A DNA stretch of 64,000 nucleotides from Fomitopsis serialis (GCF_022376445.1 NW_025954970.1:434001-498000), one strand, 5' to 3'; positions 46,186-59,091 are shown, counted from the stretch's first letter. The notes: generated by a model from the sequence alone, not told the origin. Numbers and translations: made by a program.

Positions 46186-47884
46186 ATGTCCTCCCCGACG
46201 GCCGTCTTCGAGCATGCCTACTACATCGGCGGCCAGTTCGCCACCATCCTCTACGGCGTCCAGCTCGTCCTCTTCTTCGCCACCCTCCGCGCCTTCCGCC
46301 GCAACTCGGACGCACGCCATCGCAAGTCCGACCGCTTCTTCGCCGTCTACAGCACCGTCATGACGCTTCTCGTCACTGTCGACGTCGCCACAAATGCGGT
46401 CTGGGGAGAGCAGATGTGGATCACCAGTCGCGCCCAGCCCGGCGGTGTCGAGGGCTTCATCGCGACCGAGACCAGCGTGTGGTACGAGACGCTGTCGTCG
46501 ACCTCCGTGGTCGCCCTGATCTTCATGAGTGATGCTTTGCTGGTGAGTAGCCTGCGCTAGATTGTTGAACAGTGCCTCCTTCATCCGTAGAATTGCGATT
46601 CGATCAATGATTTTTGTTGTGATCCTCGCGCGGATGCGCGCATTTACTCAGTGCTCTTCTGCGAAGCGTTCATTCGTACGGGGCCCGTGCGCGTATGGTA
46701 CCTGATATTGAACGCTGCATGCGTTGAGCCTCGTATCTCCTGCCTCACAAGTTTGAACTCACTAACCCCGCCCACAGATCTACCGCGCCTTCGTTCTCTT
46801 CGCCTCCAACTACTTCATCATCGTCCTCCCCGTGCTCATCTACCTCGCCGCCTTCGCCCTCGCCATCATCGAGCTCGTCATCGCCGGCACCCCCAACGGC
46901 AACTTCTTCGGCACGCGCGCGGCCTCGTTCGGTGTACCCTACTATGCGCTAACTAGTACGTCTTCTCGCTCCATTCCTGTGATCCTTCTACCTCTCCTGT
47001 CCTTCCTAGTCTCTTCGTCTACCTTCTCCCCCTGTCTTCTCTATACTACCCTCCGCCCATCCCTTCCTCTTCTCTCCCCAAACCCCCCACTGACCCGCCC
47101 CCCTCGCAGTCTCCCTCAACACCCTCCTCACGCTCCTCATCGTCGCGCGCCTGCTCACGCTCGCGCGCGCCGCCCGCGCGTCCATGGGCGCCCCCGCCGC
47201 GCGCCTCTACACCGGCGTCGCCGCGCTCATGGCCGAGTCCGCCGCGCCCTACGCCGCGCTCGGCATCATGTTCCTCGTCCCGTACGCGCGCGGGAGCGAC
47301 ACGAGCATCGCGTTCGGGCAGGTGTGGGCGAAGGTCACGGTGCGTCGGTCAGGCTTGTTGGGTGGACTGCGCTGATGTGCTGGTATCCTCGTGTCTTGTC
47401 GTCTTGCCACTCGACCGCTCTTGTCTGTGTCGTGTCGTCTCGTTCGTCTCGTATATCGACCGCCGACCGCCGCGCCAGTGCATCGCCCCGACGCTGATCA
47501 TCTACCGCGTCCTCACGCGGCGCGCGTGGGACGCCGGCACCGTCTCCGCGCTGACGGGCGAGCGCAAGCACGCTGGCGCGGGCGTGGAGTCGACCGCGAT
47601 GGAGTTCGTGAGCGGCGCGCTGGAGACGGGCGTCAGCAGCACGGCGAAGGGGAGTAAGAGCCAGGTGAGCTGTCGCGCCTCTTCTTCTTCCTTGGGGTGT
47701 CGTGCTTTGCTCGGTGCTGCCGCGTCTTTGCGACGGCGATATCGCTTGTCTGGATGAGTCCTGTTGTTATTTGACTTGGGCTGATGCGTGTATGCGTGTC
47801 TAGATCGGCGTGATAAGCAAGATGAGCGAGAAGGACGTGGAGACGGGGTATGGGAGCAGTCGCGAGGAGCTGACCCCGGTGTAA
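46186..47884 (+). CDS. Seven-transmembrane protein, Agaricomycete conserved hypothetical (343 aa)
   Basis: Five exons, 46186-46542, 46778-46955, 47110-47339, 47479-47664 and 47804-47884, join to an intact frame of 344 codons including the stop, with canonical GT and AG at every border. Hydrophobic segments in order: FATILYGVQLVLFFATL; FAVYSTVMTLLVTVDVA; STSVVALIFMSDALL; FIIVLPVLIYLAAFALAIIE; LLTLLIVARLLTLA; APYAALGIMFLVPYA; and VTCIAPTLIIYRVL. The C-terminus is cytosolic-looking and ends KDVETGYGSSREELTPV. The IYRAFV start of exon 2 and the AFGQVWAKVT-CIAPTLIIYR junction are typical of a common Agaricomycete 7-TM family that is not DUF6533. No function is established. It is strongly GC-rich and well preserved, in contrast to the broken genes around it. 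Confidence 0.85.
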
Positions 47885-48749
47885 CTAGGAGGGCTCAGCA
47901 GGTGCTTGTATGAGTATGTGCGGGTGCACCTTGGAGTGTATTTTCATGGGTTTCGCATCTTGTTGATTTTCGACATGTTTTGCCTATGCATTCGGGCGAA
48001 AGCCCCTTGCGACTCCTAGTCCCACTGTACGGGCAAGCCCCAGACCAGTAAAATGAGGATCACAGCTTGCTTGCGTCACGATCGAAGACGACATCGACCA
48101 CCCAGTGCCACCGCTCGCGGAGTGCGACATCATCGCGGTATGTACGTTCCTGCCCCGCTCTGCAGTACTGGGGTCGCAGCCATTGTAGGCACGCCCTCAG
48201 TACAGACTCTCCCAAGACTATCCTCCGAATCGCTGGTACGAGTACCGATGGCGGTACATGCGCAAGATCAGCGGCCGTCAATTGGGTGGGGGGTAAGCTT
48301 GAGCTGGTGTAAATGACTGGGTGCGCGGATCGAGCAACTTAACTGATAGAGAGGTTATATATCAGACGAGACACATCGACGTCAACAATGGACGTGGCAT
48401 GGCTTCGCGCCGCCGCATATCGCGCTCCCGCGTGTTGCTCAAGAAGCCCCAGCTAACTCAACAGCGATGAAGACGCCGGGTTCTGATCATACAAATCCGT
48501 ATTGTGGACCACCTCAGCCTTCTTGCCTACCCGCATTCTCCACACAACAAACCGTCATTGTGCGAGGATTCCGTCGAGATAAATAGGCACCAATAAATTA
48601 CATACAAATATAGCAGTCGCCAAAGGCTCTAGGATGCGTTCCTCCACCCTCCCGATTCATGGTGTTCAGTGTGCGGCCTCAAGCGCGTGGGTAGATCCTC
48701 TGGCCTCCTCGCTGATCTCCTGCTGCCCACTGTTACCTCCTCGCGGTCT
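47885..48749. other. Convergent gap, no gene seen
   Basis: Lies between the 3' ends of the 46.2 kb gene and DUF6533 copy 6. Only short frames. Confidence 0.4.
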
Positions 48750-50359
48750 TCATCTGCGAACTCGGCAGGATGTTCGTCGTCGTCGCCTGGTTGCGTCCCA
48801 GTCGTCCTCGCCGCTGTCATCGCCTACAAACGAGAGTGACCCCCCAGTGCCCCACGCCTCGTGAGTAGTTATGTCCGACTGCGATGTGTCCCCGGTTTGA
48901 AGAGCCATCAGCGTAACGAGGCTTGCTTCTCGTAGATTGAGGAAGAAGCGAGACAGGATGATACTGGTGAATCTGTATGAAACTCGTGGTGAGGACTGGA
49001 CGTGCAGTCTGATGAGTGACTCGACGAACGCATCCCGAAATACTGAATCCAGAAAACCTGAAGTGATCTCCCCTTAGCTGCGATCCCGTGTCGTTCGTGC
49101 AGACTGACCTTTGGATGTAGAACACCATGTGAGACTATTGAAATGGCTAGAAGCTGCCAGGAAAGCTCAGATTGGCTCGTTATCTGTACAATGATTCCTT
49201 AGTCACCCGAAGTAATCGTTCCTGTTGCATGGCATGTTGTCAGCCAAAGTGCACCAGATCAACGGGTAGATCAAGACCGACCATCTCGCAACACAGTGAA
49301 GTCAAACGGGTGGTGATGTTCTCTCTGCGGCGAGTCGAACCATGTGGTAAGTTTGTTGCCAAGTAACAACGAGAACTATGGCATCCGCGGCGGTGGATGC
49401 GGCCATGGAAGCAGCAAAAACTACCAAACTACTATCAGCGACTTTGAAGTGATGACAGCGGAATGAGGAGTGCGAACAGCTGGGAAAACCAATGACACGT
49501 TCAGCGACTGCGCAATAATGTAACAGGGACACTGACGGTTCAATCATGGGAGAGAACTCCCACATGCAACCGAGAGGAGGCGGTGCAGCATCGGCCTCTG
49601 AATGACCCTTCAAACTATTGAATAATTGTATTTGAGCGTTGTATAACTAGCATATCAGCAGTACTTACAATCTCATAGGCTGCGCGTACGAGTGACAACG
49701 CAAAGACTAAGACTGGTACTAGAACATTTCGGGGGATTGATGGCATAAACTCGCAAGGCAGATATGGCTGGTTCAATAGATATTCACGTTCAAGGAATCT
49801 GGACACGATGCTCACCTGCGACACTACGTCATAGAGAGTGTCAATCAAAGCCAAGCAATGCCCGCAGTATATGCTCTATTGAACGAGTCAACAATACATC
49901 CAATGTGAAATACCACATGATTGATACCTCTATACAAACCGAATCAATTGTCAAAACACCGTGAAGATGTGTTGTCACTCACTTTGCAGTCCAAGTCAAT
50001 GAGGTTTTGGAAACATCCGAGGCTGAGCAGAGTGATGGTGACAGCTTGAAGGAGGACATATAGCGCAGAGACCACAGAGTAATGACGCAGCCATATGTGC
50101 TTAACCTCTTATTCTATTGTCATACACCGGTCGAAGAAGTAAACGGCTGTTGTGATGATTCGTTTAAGACGGAACCCATGAAGTGACAATCATATGGAGC
50201 TCACTGAATGCAGCAATGAAACGACTATTATCGGTAAGTCTGTAGGTTGCGCAGAATCGTTCGGTCCACATGAGATTCAGCCAACGGATAGAAACTGTCA
50301 ACGACTTACACCGATGCGACGGCTGTTTGCAGTTCCTGTATGCCTGCGGTGGCACTCAT
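48750..50359 (-). CDS. DUF6533-type 7-TM protein, copy 6
   Basis: ATG at 50359 (MSATAGIQELQTAVASV). Then DNSRFIAAFS with donor GTGAGC; an exon with the FFDR...W-L-R-H signature near 50.1 kb; SLDCxV-type ends; the ALRVYAI region near 49.7 kb (SLVRAAYEIVS); FAASMAASTAADAIVLVVTW followed by QQTYHMVRLAAER; and the terminal exon FTSIILSRFFLNLREASL, WGTGGSLSFVGDDSGEDDW, stop at 48750. Same exon order as copies 2-5. Some middle exons are only weakly recognisable and possible frame slips were not excluded. Function unknown. Confidence 0.6.
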
Positions 50360-52224
50360 ACTGATATGACACGAATCCGTGGATGAGTATGCGCCCTTTA
50401 TATATGAAGAACTTGATAGCACCGAGGCCAGTCCGTCACCGTCATGATACTCACAAATTTCAACACTTACCCTAGAAAACATCAATCAAAGATTGCCCTG
50501 CAGTCACAGAGTTGGTAAGTACGTAGACTCAAAGGTTGATGTGGCGACCGCATTAGCTCCAGATGCAAATAGCTGCCCTCAACTCGCGATAGTTGTCCGA
50601 TTCGTAACAAAATAACGAACGTCACTTGGACGGGCCTCAGTGCGGCATCGCGGGCTCTCTGCATATGAACATCGTTCAGTATATGAAACGGTCGAAGTGT
50701 CTCGGCTACTCACTGAGTTTCCTTAGCACGAAGCAATCACTGAATCGACACATGGCACTGCCGCTCTGTCTGGCGACCGGCCTCAACTATAGAAATGAAG
50801 TTCCCCGTGAATCACAAGCGGAAGTTCGCCTTCCTTCAGCCACCAGTGCGATAGTCGCTCAAGATTTCATATAGACAACAGCTACAAAAACACTTACACC
50901 CCGATCAGCTCAGTGCGTCGTGCCGTTCCTGAAATGCATACAGGCTTACCATGTCTGTATGACGCAGCATCAAGACCGCGACCACACGGCAATGTCAGTC
51001 ATGATTTGCTGAACATTGCATAGGATTGTGGTCGAAGACGTCGTCTATGTGATGAAGTCAGAAATCCGCAGCCTTAGTGAGGAGTAGGGCTATGCCTTTC
51101 ACACAATCTGTTCATTCTCATCTGTCCACTGAGAAGATGTGCCACGTACTCAAATGCGTCGTCACGGATACTATCGTTTCCGACCAGCTGAAAGAACGGG
51201 ACGTACCTGGATCAGAACTTAGAAGGCAGTGAGTACACGGATCCGCTCACATCTAAGCTGTATACGGTGAGTTCGCATTCGATGTTATTGTGAATGGAAC
51301 AACCAGACGCACTTCCAATCCTACCGCAGAACGGATACCACGCCTGAGCAAACATCATGGATAAGTGACGACGCGTGGATCTTGCCCGGGCCCTGCCTAG
51401 TCTGCCTAGCCTATTTTCGCCTTTTAAAAGTTATCGCAATACATACAACACTCCGATCAGAACATCTTCAATGAACTCGGTTTGGTCGACGTGCGCGAGC
51501 GAGCGACACCACGAGACATCCATTGACAAGTAGTAAAAGGCTCTGCCAAGTCGTATGAGCCCATTTCCGCCACAAAGCTTGGAGCGCGTTGTATGCAATC
51601 ATGCCAGCGTAACAAAGTGGGCCGTTATGAGAGACTATCATACACATCTTCAGCAATGTGATAGCGGACGAATTGGGACTCGACGAGGACTCGGAGGACG
51701 GATGAATGACGGCAGCCCGGGCCGCGGGTGGCTGACCCGGATCGTGCGCAACGAGACCCGAAACGAGAAGACCCCAGCGACCACGCCGCGCTGTCCCTCT
51801 TTCTCAACGCTTTCCCCGGGAGCCATCTAGCAGGGCATGATTTCAATGCATCGATACTTCTTATGGGCCATTAAAAGGCTGTGAGTTACCTGTCGCTCGC
51901 GCCCGGACGACCGTTCGTCGACCACAAGTGTCACCTCCCGGTCGCGTTCTATGTCATCCTTGCTCCCCCCATCTCGAGGCGACGGGACCGCGTCGACTCT
52001 GTGTAGACCTAGCCTTAGGTTCGACAGAAACCCCACACCACGCGGACGGTCTTGCGGCGGGACTAGACCTAGCCTGATTGGTACGTCTCGAAAATCTATG
52101 CGTTCGGAGAACACTTCTTGGGGACGGTAGACTCTGGTAGACTCAGACACGTTGTAGTCAGAAGACCACCCTTCCCTCCGTCAAACAGGTCTTCTTTCCA
52201 TATGGTATGCCGCTACTCTGAGGC
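50360..52224. other. Gap between DUF6533 copy 6 and GNAT copy 3
   Basis: No supportable gene. Words resembling NETRNEK in translation recur near 51.76 kb and 21.36 kb. The sequence TAGACCTAGCCT occurs twice between 52.0 and 52.1 kb. Confidence 0.3.
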
Positions 52225-53256
52225 TCACTGACAGCCGGCATCGAGCACGAAAACGTACAGCGGCCAATCTCCCCACGGCGAAAGCATCTTTTTCAGGCCT
52301 TTCTGCTCGAAGCCGTATGCCTTGTACACAGGTGCCTACCGAGCTCAAGGTGAGTATGCCGTTCCTTGTGCACAAGACGGACTTACGTTGACGTCTCTCG
52401 TCGCGCTGAGGGCAACGACTTGGCCCTCGCCTTCGCCTGCCGGTGATCCGTTAGAAGTGAACGTGTGTACATGTGGGAGAGAGGTGCGAGTCTACCTTCT
52501 GTCTCACGATCTCAAGAAGCCGCCGCCCAATACCCTGCCTCTGTCTTTCCGGGTGAACGCAGAAGTTGTTGAGCCACCACGCATCCGTTTTGCCCTGAAT
52601 TACGCTGAGTGCAATGTCTCGAGGTGATCGTATCGAGCCACCTTTGGACTACCCATGCACTCATTCACAAAACCCGGGAAATCTTGCAGATACTGTCAAA
52701 AGAGGGCATCAGGGACAATCACAGCCGAGATGAAGGCCTACGCACGGCATCCTTGTAGTATTGCTTGACTGCTTCCGGCAGACTCGCCATGAAGTCGTTC
52801 AGACCCTGGTCGCGCTGCTCAGGACTACGGACTCTCTGCATTAGCCGATACACGAACCCACAAAGCCCCGTTCACCTACGTCGCGAAGAGCTCCTCGCCC
52901 GGCGGCATCCACAGAGCGTATCCGACCAGCGTCCGCTCTGGTCAAGTGCGGGGTAGAACTCTCCTGCCGCAAGGACTGCAGCTCTGATCATCGCTCGCGC
53001 CATCGGACTAGGAGGCTTAGGTCGCCCCAACGAGACTATTGCAAGCGCCATCTGTAGAACGTTGGTGAGAGATCCTGCGTTCGTATGATGTGCATACTGA
53101 CCGTCCCGCATGGCCAGCGCAAACAGCGCGGCTGCAGCCTCGATGAGCTCGTCTATCGGATGTGTTGACGCTGGTGAGGGCGTGCTCGTATGGGTCAACG
53201 TATGACTCACCTGAAGGATCGGGCACTCGTTCAATCTTGAGTTCGGACTCAGACAT
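52225..53256 (-). CDS. GNAT-family N-acetyltransferase, copy 3
   Basis: ATG at 53256 (MSESELKIERVPDPSGE, donor GTGAGT), end at 52225 after WPLYVFVLDAGCQ. Exons include DELIEAAAALFALAMRDGQY; LAIVSLGRPKPPSPMARAMI; RAAVLAAGEFYPALDQSGR; then YALWMPPGEELFAT in a shifted frame, because GGG appears as GG near 52930. Later exons have ERDQGLNDFMASLPEAVK-like sequence and the family's YGFEQKG end. Arrangement and intron positions follow copies 1 and 2, but sequence is more diverged (second exon longer). Substrate unknown; a role in small-amine or N-terminal acetylation is the family expectation only. Confidence 0.65.
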
Positions 53257-54202
53257 CTTGTGTTACGAACCCAGAGTTATATGGAACCCACCAAGGTATG
53301 CACACGATTGCGTGCCTGCACTTATAACTGGCATGGATGCGGTACCGGCCGGTGATACCGTCGCGCTTGTGGCAGCTAGGGTCTGGGCGCATCAGCCTTC
53401 GTGCGGTGCACGTCGTCCGAGCCTGTACACGCCTCAGACTGAGTAGCTGTTGACGGCATGTACATACTCACTCGCGCCGCTACAGCCATGCTCCGCATTA
53501 TGTGACTCCGCGATCATCTCGATGGCAAGTTAGTCCCCTGCAACATATCAGTGTCGACCGGTGATAAAGCGCGGTTCGCATACTTGACTGCGTGCGCATA
53601 TGACAGATCTTCAGCGTCTCCTGTATTCGTCCCGACGCATGCATTACCAGTGCGTCTGCCATTTTCTCATGTAATTGTCCTGCTCTAACTTCGCTCAGGT
53701 TTCTCCGGGACGTGCGAATTTCCCGCGATGCTAGTGAAGGCCGCCTACGGAGGCGCGTCTGCAATGCACTCCCCGTACCGAAGTCATCGTCGACTGCTTG
53801 CTCCTCCACCACGGCACGAAAGGACCTCGTTTGGATGAGACGTGAGCAACTCGTAAGTCAATCGCTGAATCAGTAGCAATACAGAAGGTGGTTATAGTCA
53901 TCTCAGTTCGTAGTGTAAGTCCTGTGATCGGTATCTCCCTGTAAATATCATCCTTTAGTCTGGATTATTGCTGAGATATCGATCGCATAACGACGTATAG
54001 CTGCATGCTAGGATGGAACACTTGTGACACCTCAGTACGGATGAAGATTACTGTGTAGCTAAGTATGTGCGAACAAGGCCTGCGGTTCGCTGACTTTCTC
54101 GCATTCCTCCGAGTTGTGTTCACCACCCTGAACTTGCCCGTCGGCGAGGACGGCATCTTCGCTACTACCTGCATCCCCTTTGTTGTTCTCGTCCGAGCCA
54201 TT
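53257..54202. other. Gap, no gene seen
   Basis: A minus-strand frame at 53498-53812 is open for 104 codons without any recognised feature. Confidence 0.35.
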
Positions 54203-55298
54203 CTACATGACGGAGAGGGAAGCACCCATGCCGTCAACTCCCCGCGAGCGCGAGAAGTGTAGGCCGGAGCTTGGCACAGTTCGGATGGTCGAGAGCGTTC
54301 CGTCGGTAGTGCTGCCTGCTTCTCGCAGATTGAGGAAAAAGCGCGAGAGTATGATACTTGAGAATCTGAACTCCCAGCGGTCGGTATGAGTGGGCTAGTG
54401 CGTTCCCGCGACATTGATGACGACACACGCGGTTCCGAAGAACACGAAGCCGTCGAAGGCCTGTGTATAGGAAGATCAGCTCTGTCCTTGAGAACGTGAG
54501 ATGTCTGTCGGATGTTGAACGCACCTGCGTGGTGATTCCTTCGAAGACAATGTTTAGGCAATTGATGATGACGAGCAGCCTGACAATAGATGCATAGCCG
54601 TCAGTCATCGGACAATGACGCTGGCATCTCCCACAACACAGTACCCGAAGTAGATCGTCCCTGTCAACTTTACACGTCACCGAATCAGCATAAGCGGCAC
54701 TACTTAATCCAGCAACATAACAGGCCATCTCGCAGCGATAGTGAAGTCAAGGGTGCATGAATGTTTTCGAGACGGGCAAGCCGTCGGATGCGGTAGGTCC
54801 GACGCCAGGTGACGACGAGTACAATAGTGTCTGCAGCGATGGACGCGGCAAGCGATAACATCAGAACTGCGCAGCGGCTTCGTGTCAGTACATCCTCAAA
54901 GAGAACAAATGATGCATACTCCTAGAGCATTGGAAATATGCTTAGTATGTACGTGCGACATTCCATAGCAAGACTCTTCAGAGACAGGCGACAGATTTCC
55001 GATGGCACACATAGAGCGCGGAGACCACTGAGAATGGGCGGCGCCATATGAACTCAATCTCTTGTCCCATCGCAAGGCAACGATCGAATGCGTAGACAGC
55101 TGTCAAATTGTATAAACGTGAGTACACCTCGCCGGATTTCATGTATCCCAACTCACTGAATGCAGCGACAACGCAGTTATTCTCGGTTGACTTAAGGAAT
55201 AATCAATATGAACGGCCGCAGCGACAGAGATGGAGCAACTGTAAGGCTCACGCAAGCTGCAGCATGGCAGTAATCTCTTGATCGGATGACACACTCAT
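54203..55298 (-). CDS. DUF6533-type 7-TM protein, copy 7
   Basis: ATG at 55298 (MSVSSDQEITAMLQLA, donor GTGAGC). Then ENNCVVAAFS near 55.17 kb; a VYAFDRCLAMGQEIEFIW-type exon near 55.05 kb; LMLSLAASIAADTIVLVVTW followed by RRTYRIRRLAR near 54.8 kb; and the terminal exon SIILSRFFLNLREAGSTTDG, GLHFSRSRGVDGMGASLSVM, stop at 54203. It is shorter than the other copies (1.1 kb), and the ALRVYAI exon and some spacing are missing, so an internal deletion is likely. The acidic tail is also lost. Function unknown. Confidence 0.55.
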
Positions 55299-57528
55299 CC
55301 CGGCAGTCAGAAGTGGGCGGACAGACACTTGCGGCTAGATTCGCCTCGCTGTCATTATATACGACACAGGTAGTAGGCAATATGGGCGATGATCACTACA
55401 TCATGGTTCAAGTTCTATATACACACGCATCTAACAATATCACTCACCGTGTCTGGCTCGCAGATCTCAGGAACAGAGCAGCGTGGAATGTCGTGAACAC
55501 ACTAGAGAGTAGCATAACATCATATCAGAACGATTATACCGGGTGTTGGTCAAGGACTCACGACAGAGTTCGCGTTGGGCCCCACGAACAACGCTAATTT
55601 TCATCCTGGTGCTAGGTACTGGGGCTGAAGAAGTCGTCGTATCAGCACCAGATGAAGATCGAAGAGCTGGGTGGAATGCAAATCATGATCGGCGTTCACA
55701 GAAGTGATGTAGATTGGAATCTGCAGAGATGCAGCCACGCCGTTTTCTCCGCTGCAAGACTTCGTAACCACTGTTAAGGCGTAGTTAGTGGGGAAGCAGC
55801 TACTCTACTTAGGTGTCGTGAGTACTCGGTGGGTTCTGGTACTGCAAACTTGCCTGTTCATGGCCGCCATGCAAGGGCACAATAACATTGCACTTCGAAC
55901 AGTGATCTTTAGTGCAAAGATGCTGACTTGCCCTAGTTGATCGCATACACCGTCATTAGAGGACTCACCGTGTAAGGGCGAAGCGTTACAATCTCGGCGA
56001 TGAGAAGAGACCTGTCATTTCGGGCGGATAGCCCCAAAAGTACGTTGACTCAGCCATGATACTTGACGCAAATTCGGGGTGCAATTTTGCACTTATGAAG
56101 CCAAGCTTTTGCGTGAGGAGTCCTCGCTAGCGGAGACGATTTTGCATTCAAGTTCGGGGCCCGAAGTATGCTCAGTGATAGTGCAGGGTGAGTGTGCGGT
56201 GTGAAAACTTACGTCGAGTCGGAGGAGGGGTCGCATTGCACGCTGACTTCTGCTTCACTTATGATACAGGATGAGTGTAAGACGGTGCATGGATAACGGA
56301 ATGAGGCATATCGCTGCGACTGACGTGTCTGCCACGTCTGTAGCGCGGCTCCGAACGGCGTCACGCCAGACATACGCCAGATGTTGCCCACTCCTTGAGA
56401 GTGTAGTCGTAGTGTGTTACGCGTGACTCCGATCTTCGACCACAATGGTTGAGAAACAAAACTTACGGCGGTGTACAATTCTACGTCCAGCTCATCATGG
56501 AGGAGGGGGGATCCTTTTGACCACCGACCGACGACAACGCATGCGCGCCCACCGGTATCTTAACGACAATGTATCAAAAAGCGAACCATGTGAACCGTAT
56601 CAAGATCAGAGAATACGTGGAACTATACTCTGGACGGTGCCTCACAGGACATTAGTTGCGAACCTGGTGTCGATAGCACTCACCCTGCAAGCATGAGATC
56701 CTCGGATCAATCGTCGCGCGCACAAACAAATTGAGCTTCCAGAAGTCGCACCTTCCATCAACACGGTGACGCTGCTTGACTGTCAGCATTAAGTGAAAAG
56801 GGACGGTCAGGGCCTACATACCCTAAACCAGCGCGCGGAATGGTGTCCGACGTTCTGCACGTACGAGCACCCATTTGTTCTCCCGGTGCATCAGGCACAT
56901 AGACGCGCGTTGGATGCGAGGAGGAGGAGACGTTTGAGAGTTTTGTTTAACCGGCATGGCCATTTGAGCGCCGATCGAAGCACCGAGTCTGTCGGTCAGG
57001 CTTGCAATGATGAGACCACAGTGCATATCATTCAACCAGTAACGGAACCAGCTTACACTCATATTCATTAACCGCTGCAGTTCCACGTTGTCCCATGCTT
57101 ATTTGCAATTTGACTGTGGTAACGAACTGCGCGTCAGTGTCAACACAGTCATTTCACCTATTCAAACGTTATCTTTTGCAGTTCGAGTATGCTAACGGAA
57201 AGGCGTCGTTGTTGGTGTGCAACCCCGTGAGATGCATGCATTGCATACTGTCAGAGGCAAGCGAGCATCAGCGGGTAGGCTAAATATAGATACGGACATA
57301 CTGTTCTCATTCCTGATGCCTCCAGGTTTTACACAGAAGAGCTTCGCTCTCATTCGACTAAGCCATGTGCACTTGATGCTATTGTGGCATTGTAGACCCA
57401 AAGGCCACGGGAACCTGTCGCATAACGTAATAGTCCGGTGGCAACCATGCACTCCTACAGATAGTCCTGTAAAGCTATGGTGTCGCCTTTGACATTCCGT
57501 GACAGTACATGTTCCCATTTTGAAGCAG

Positions 57529-57562
57529 CGAGAAGCCCGAAGCACCGAGAAGCCCGAAGCAC
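57529..57562. repeat. Two-copy perfect 17-bp tandem repeat
   Basis: CGAGAAGCCCGAAGCAC is present at 57529-57545 and directly again at 57546-57562. Confidence 0.85.
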
Positions 57563-58818
57563 TAGGTACGAGCCACACAACGGAATGTGGCACGGTTCCT
57601 TCAAAAGATTTCGTATGCACGCAGCTTGTCATCTGGTGTCAGCACGAGACGGGACGAAGACCCGTGTAAAGGCGAGACCGTAAACCATAGTTTGATGCCC
57701 ATAGAGTTAAAGCTCAGCGTTACGAAATGACCTTGCGGCAGTCTTGCTTTCAGGCGAACGAACCATGGATCTGAGGGTCGTGGTTGGAAATTGGCTATGT
57801 GCATAGGCCCCTCCGCAGGAATGTTGGCGTATGATTCCACGTAAGAGGAAGCGACCGTGGTGGCACTCGAAGAAGCGCGAAGGGCGGTATAGAACGCCCA
57901 TCGCTATTGTCCTCAGCCAGAGCGAGAGACGCTCACTGGATGTAAACATACGTACGTGTTATGTGAGTGAGCACGAGCGATAGTGACCAAAGACTTCCTT
58001 CAGTGAGTCAAGCGGCTTCTGTCGGCTCTTGTAGATGGCATCGACGGCGACAGATATATATAACCGACCTCTCATGTCTCTGTATGACAGCGTCAGATCT
58101 GCAGAGAGCCCGAGTAAACCCTCTCCGACTGCAGGAGACCGCAGCTGCGCAGGGGCACTGGCAATGGCATAAGTAGTATTAGACGCACCTTCGCAAATAC
58201 ATAATCTTGGTTTTATCCGTGTCGTGACCTATGCTGCTGTTGGGAGTTGGCCCGTGAGTTATGAAATGCTACCCAACGTAACCTTGGTATTGTCAATATT
58301 ATTGAACGTCTGAATGGCACCTCGAACCGTCATGTGTGCCACAGTGCCAGAGCCCCGCGATCTCTATGCATCGAAATTCCTCATGCGAACAACTGATGAT
58401 ACTGGTCTCCGGTATGATACATCGCTGTCGTGCTTCTTGACCACTGACAACGGGGCGGTCCCCTTCTCAGTGAGGCCTACAGCTCCGAGTCGTTGCCAGG
58501 CGACCCGGCGGGCCCGTGACGGTGCTCATCGCCCTGTAGCCCTTTTAGCAGGTCGAACTCTATGGGGGCTCGGTGCCTACCTGGCCCGCTGAGTATGTCG
58601 GAGTATTTGTCGTCGTCGCCTTCGCCGGTGGTGTCTAACACACTCACGGTGACACTCGCCAGCCTTGTGGGTGGGCAGCGCAGCCGAGCGATCAGATAGC
58701 TCACGTGATCCTGGTACACTAGTGTGCCAATACGATTAGTCACTGAAGACCGCTCTCTGTCAATTAGGTCTTCTCTAGGATCTGCATAGGGAGACTAGCG
58801 ACCAACGTGAAGCTTCGG

Positions 58819-59091
58819 CAACTTCAAGTTGTTGACCAATGCCCCGGCGGCCAACTTGAACGCCGCCGCCCAACGGCGTTGCTTCGGAGCACTGGTGTGC
58901 GGGCCCGAGCCAAGTCAAGGCAACAGCCGACAGCAGAAAATCTCAGGTCTGAATTTCGAATACTCGGAAGCAGCTGAGTAGGAGAGACGTTCGCGGGACC
59001 AAGCGAGAAGTTGGGAGCAGGTCGCGAGGTCGCACTATGTCCTTCTCGGGCGCTCAACTTGTAACTTGTAAGTAGGTCTACAGTTCAAGTT
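58819..59091. promoter_or_regulatory. Cluster of CAACTTG-type half-sites including a palindrome
   Basis: CAACTTCAAGTTG at 58819-58831 is an inverted repeat of CAACTT around a central base. Related words occur at 58852 (CAACTTGAA), 59055 and 59063 (CAACTTGTAACTTG), and on the other strand at 59084 (TTCAAGTT). It could be a transcription-factor target, but no gene start is assigned nearby. Confidence 0.25.

Noticed and set aside
45806..46584. Two minus-strand open frames of 169 and 187 codons
   Set aside because: Partly antisense to exon 1 of the intact 7-TM gene; composition is arginine-rich and low in information.
57192..57632. 146-codon minus-strand open frame with many cysteines
   Set aside because: Cysteine and histidine spacing does not fit a zinc finger; probably chance.
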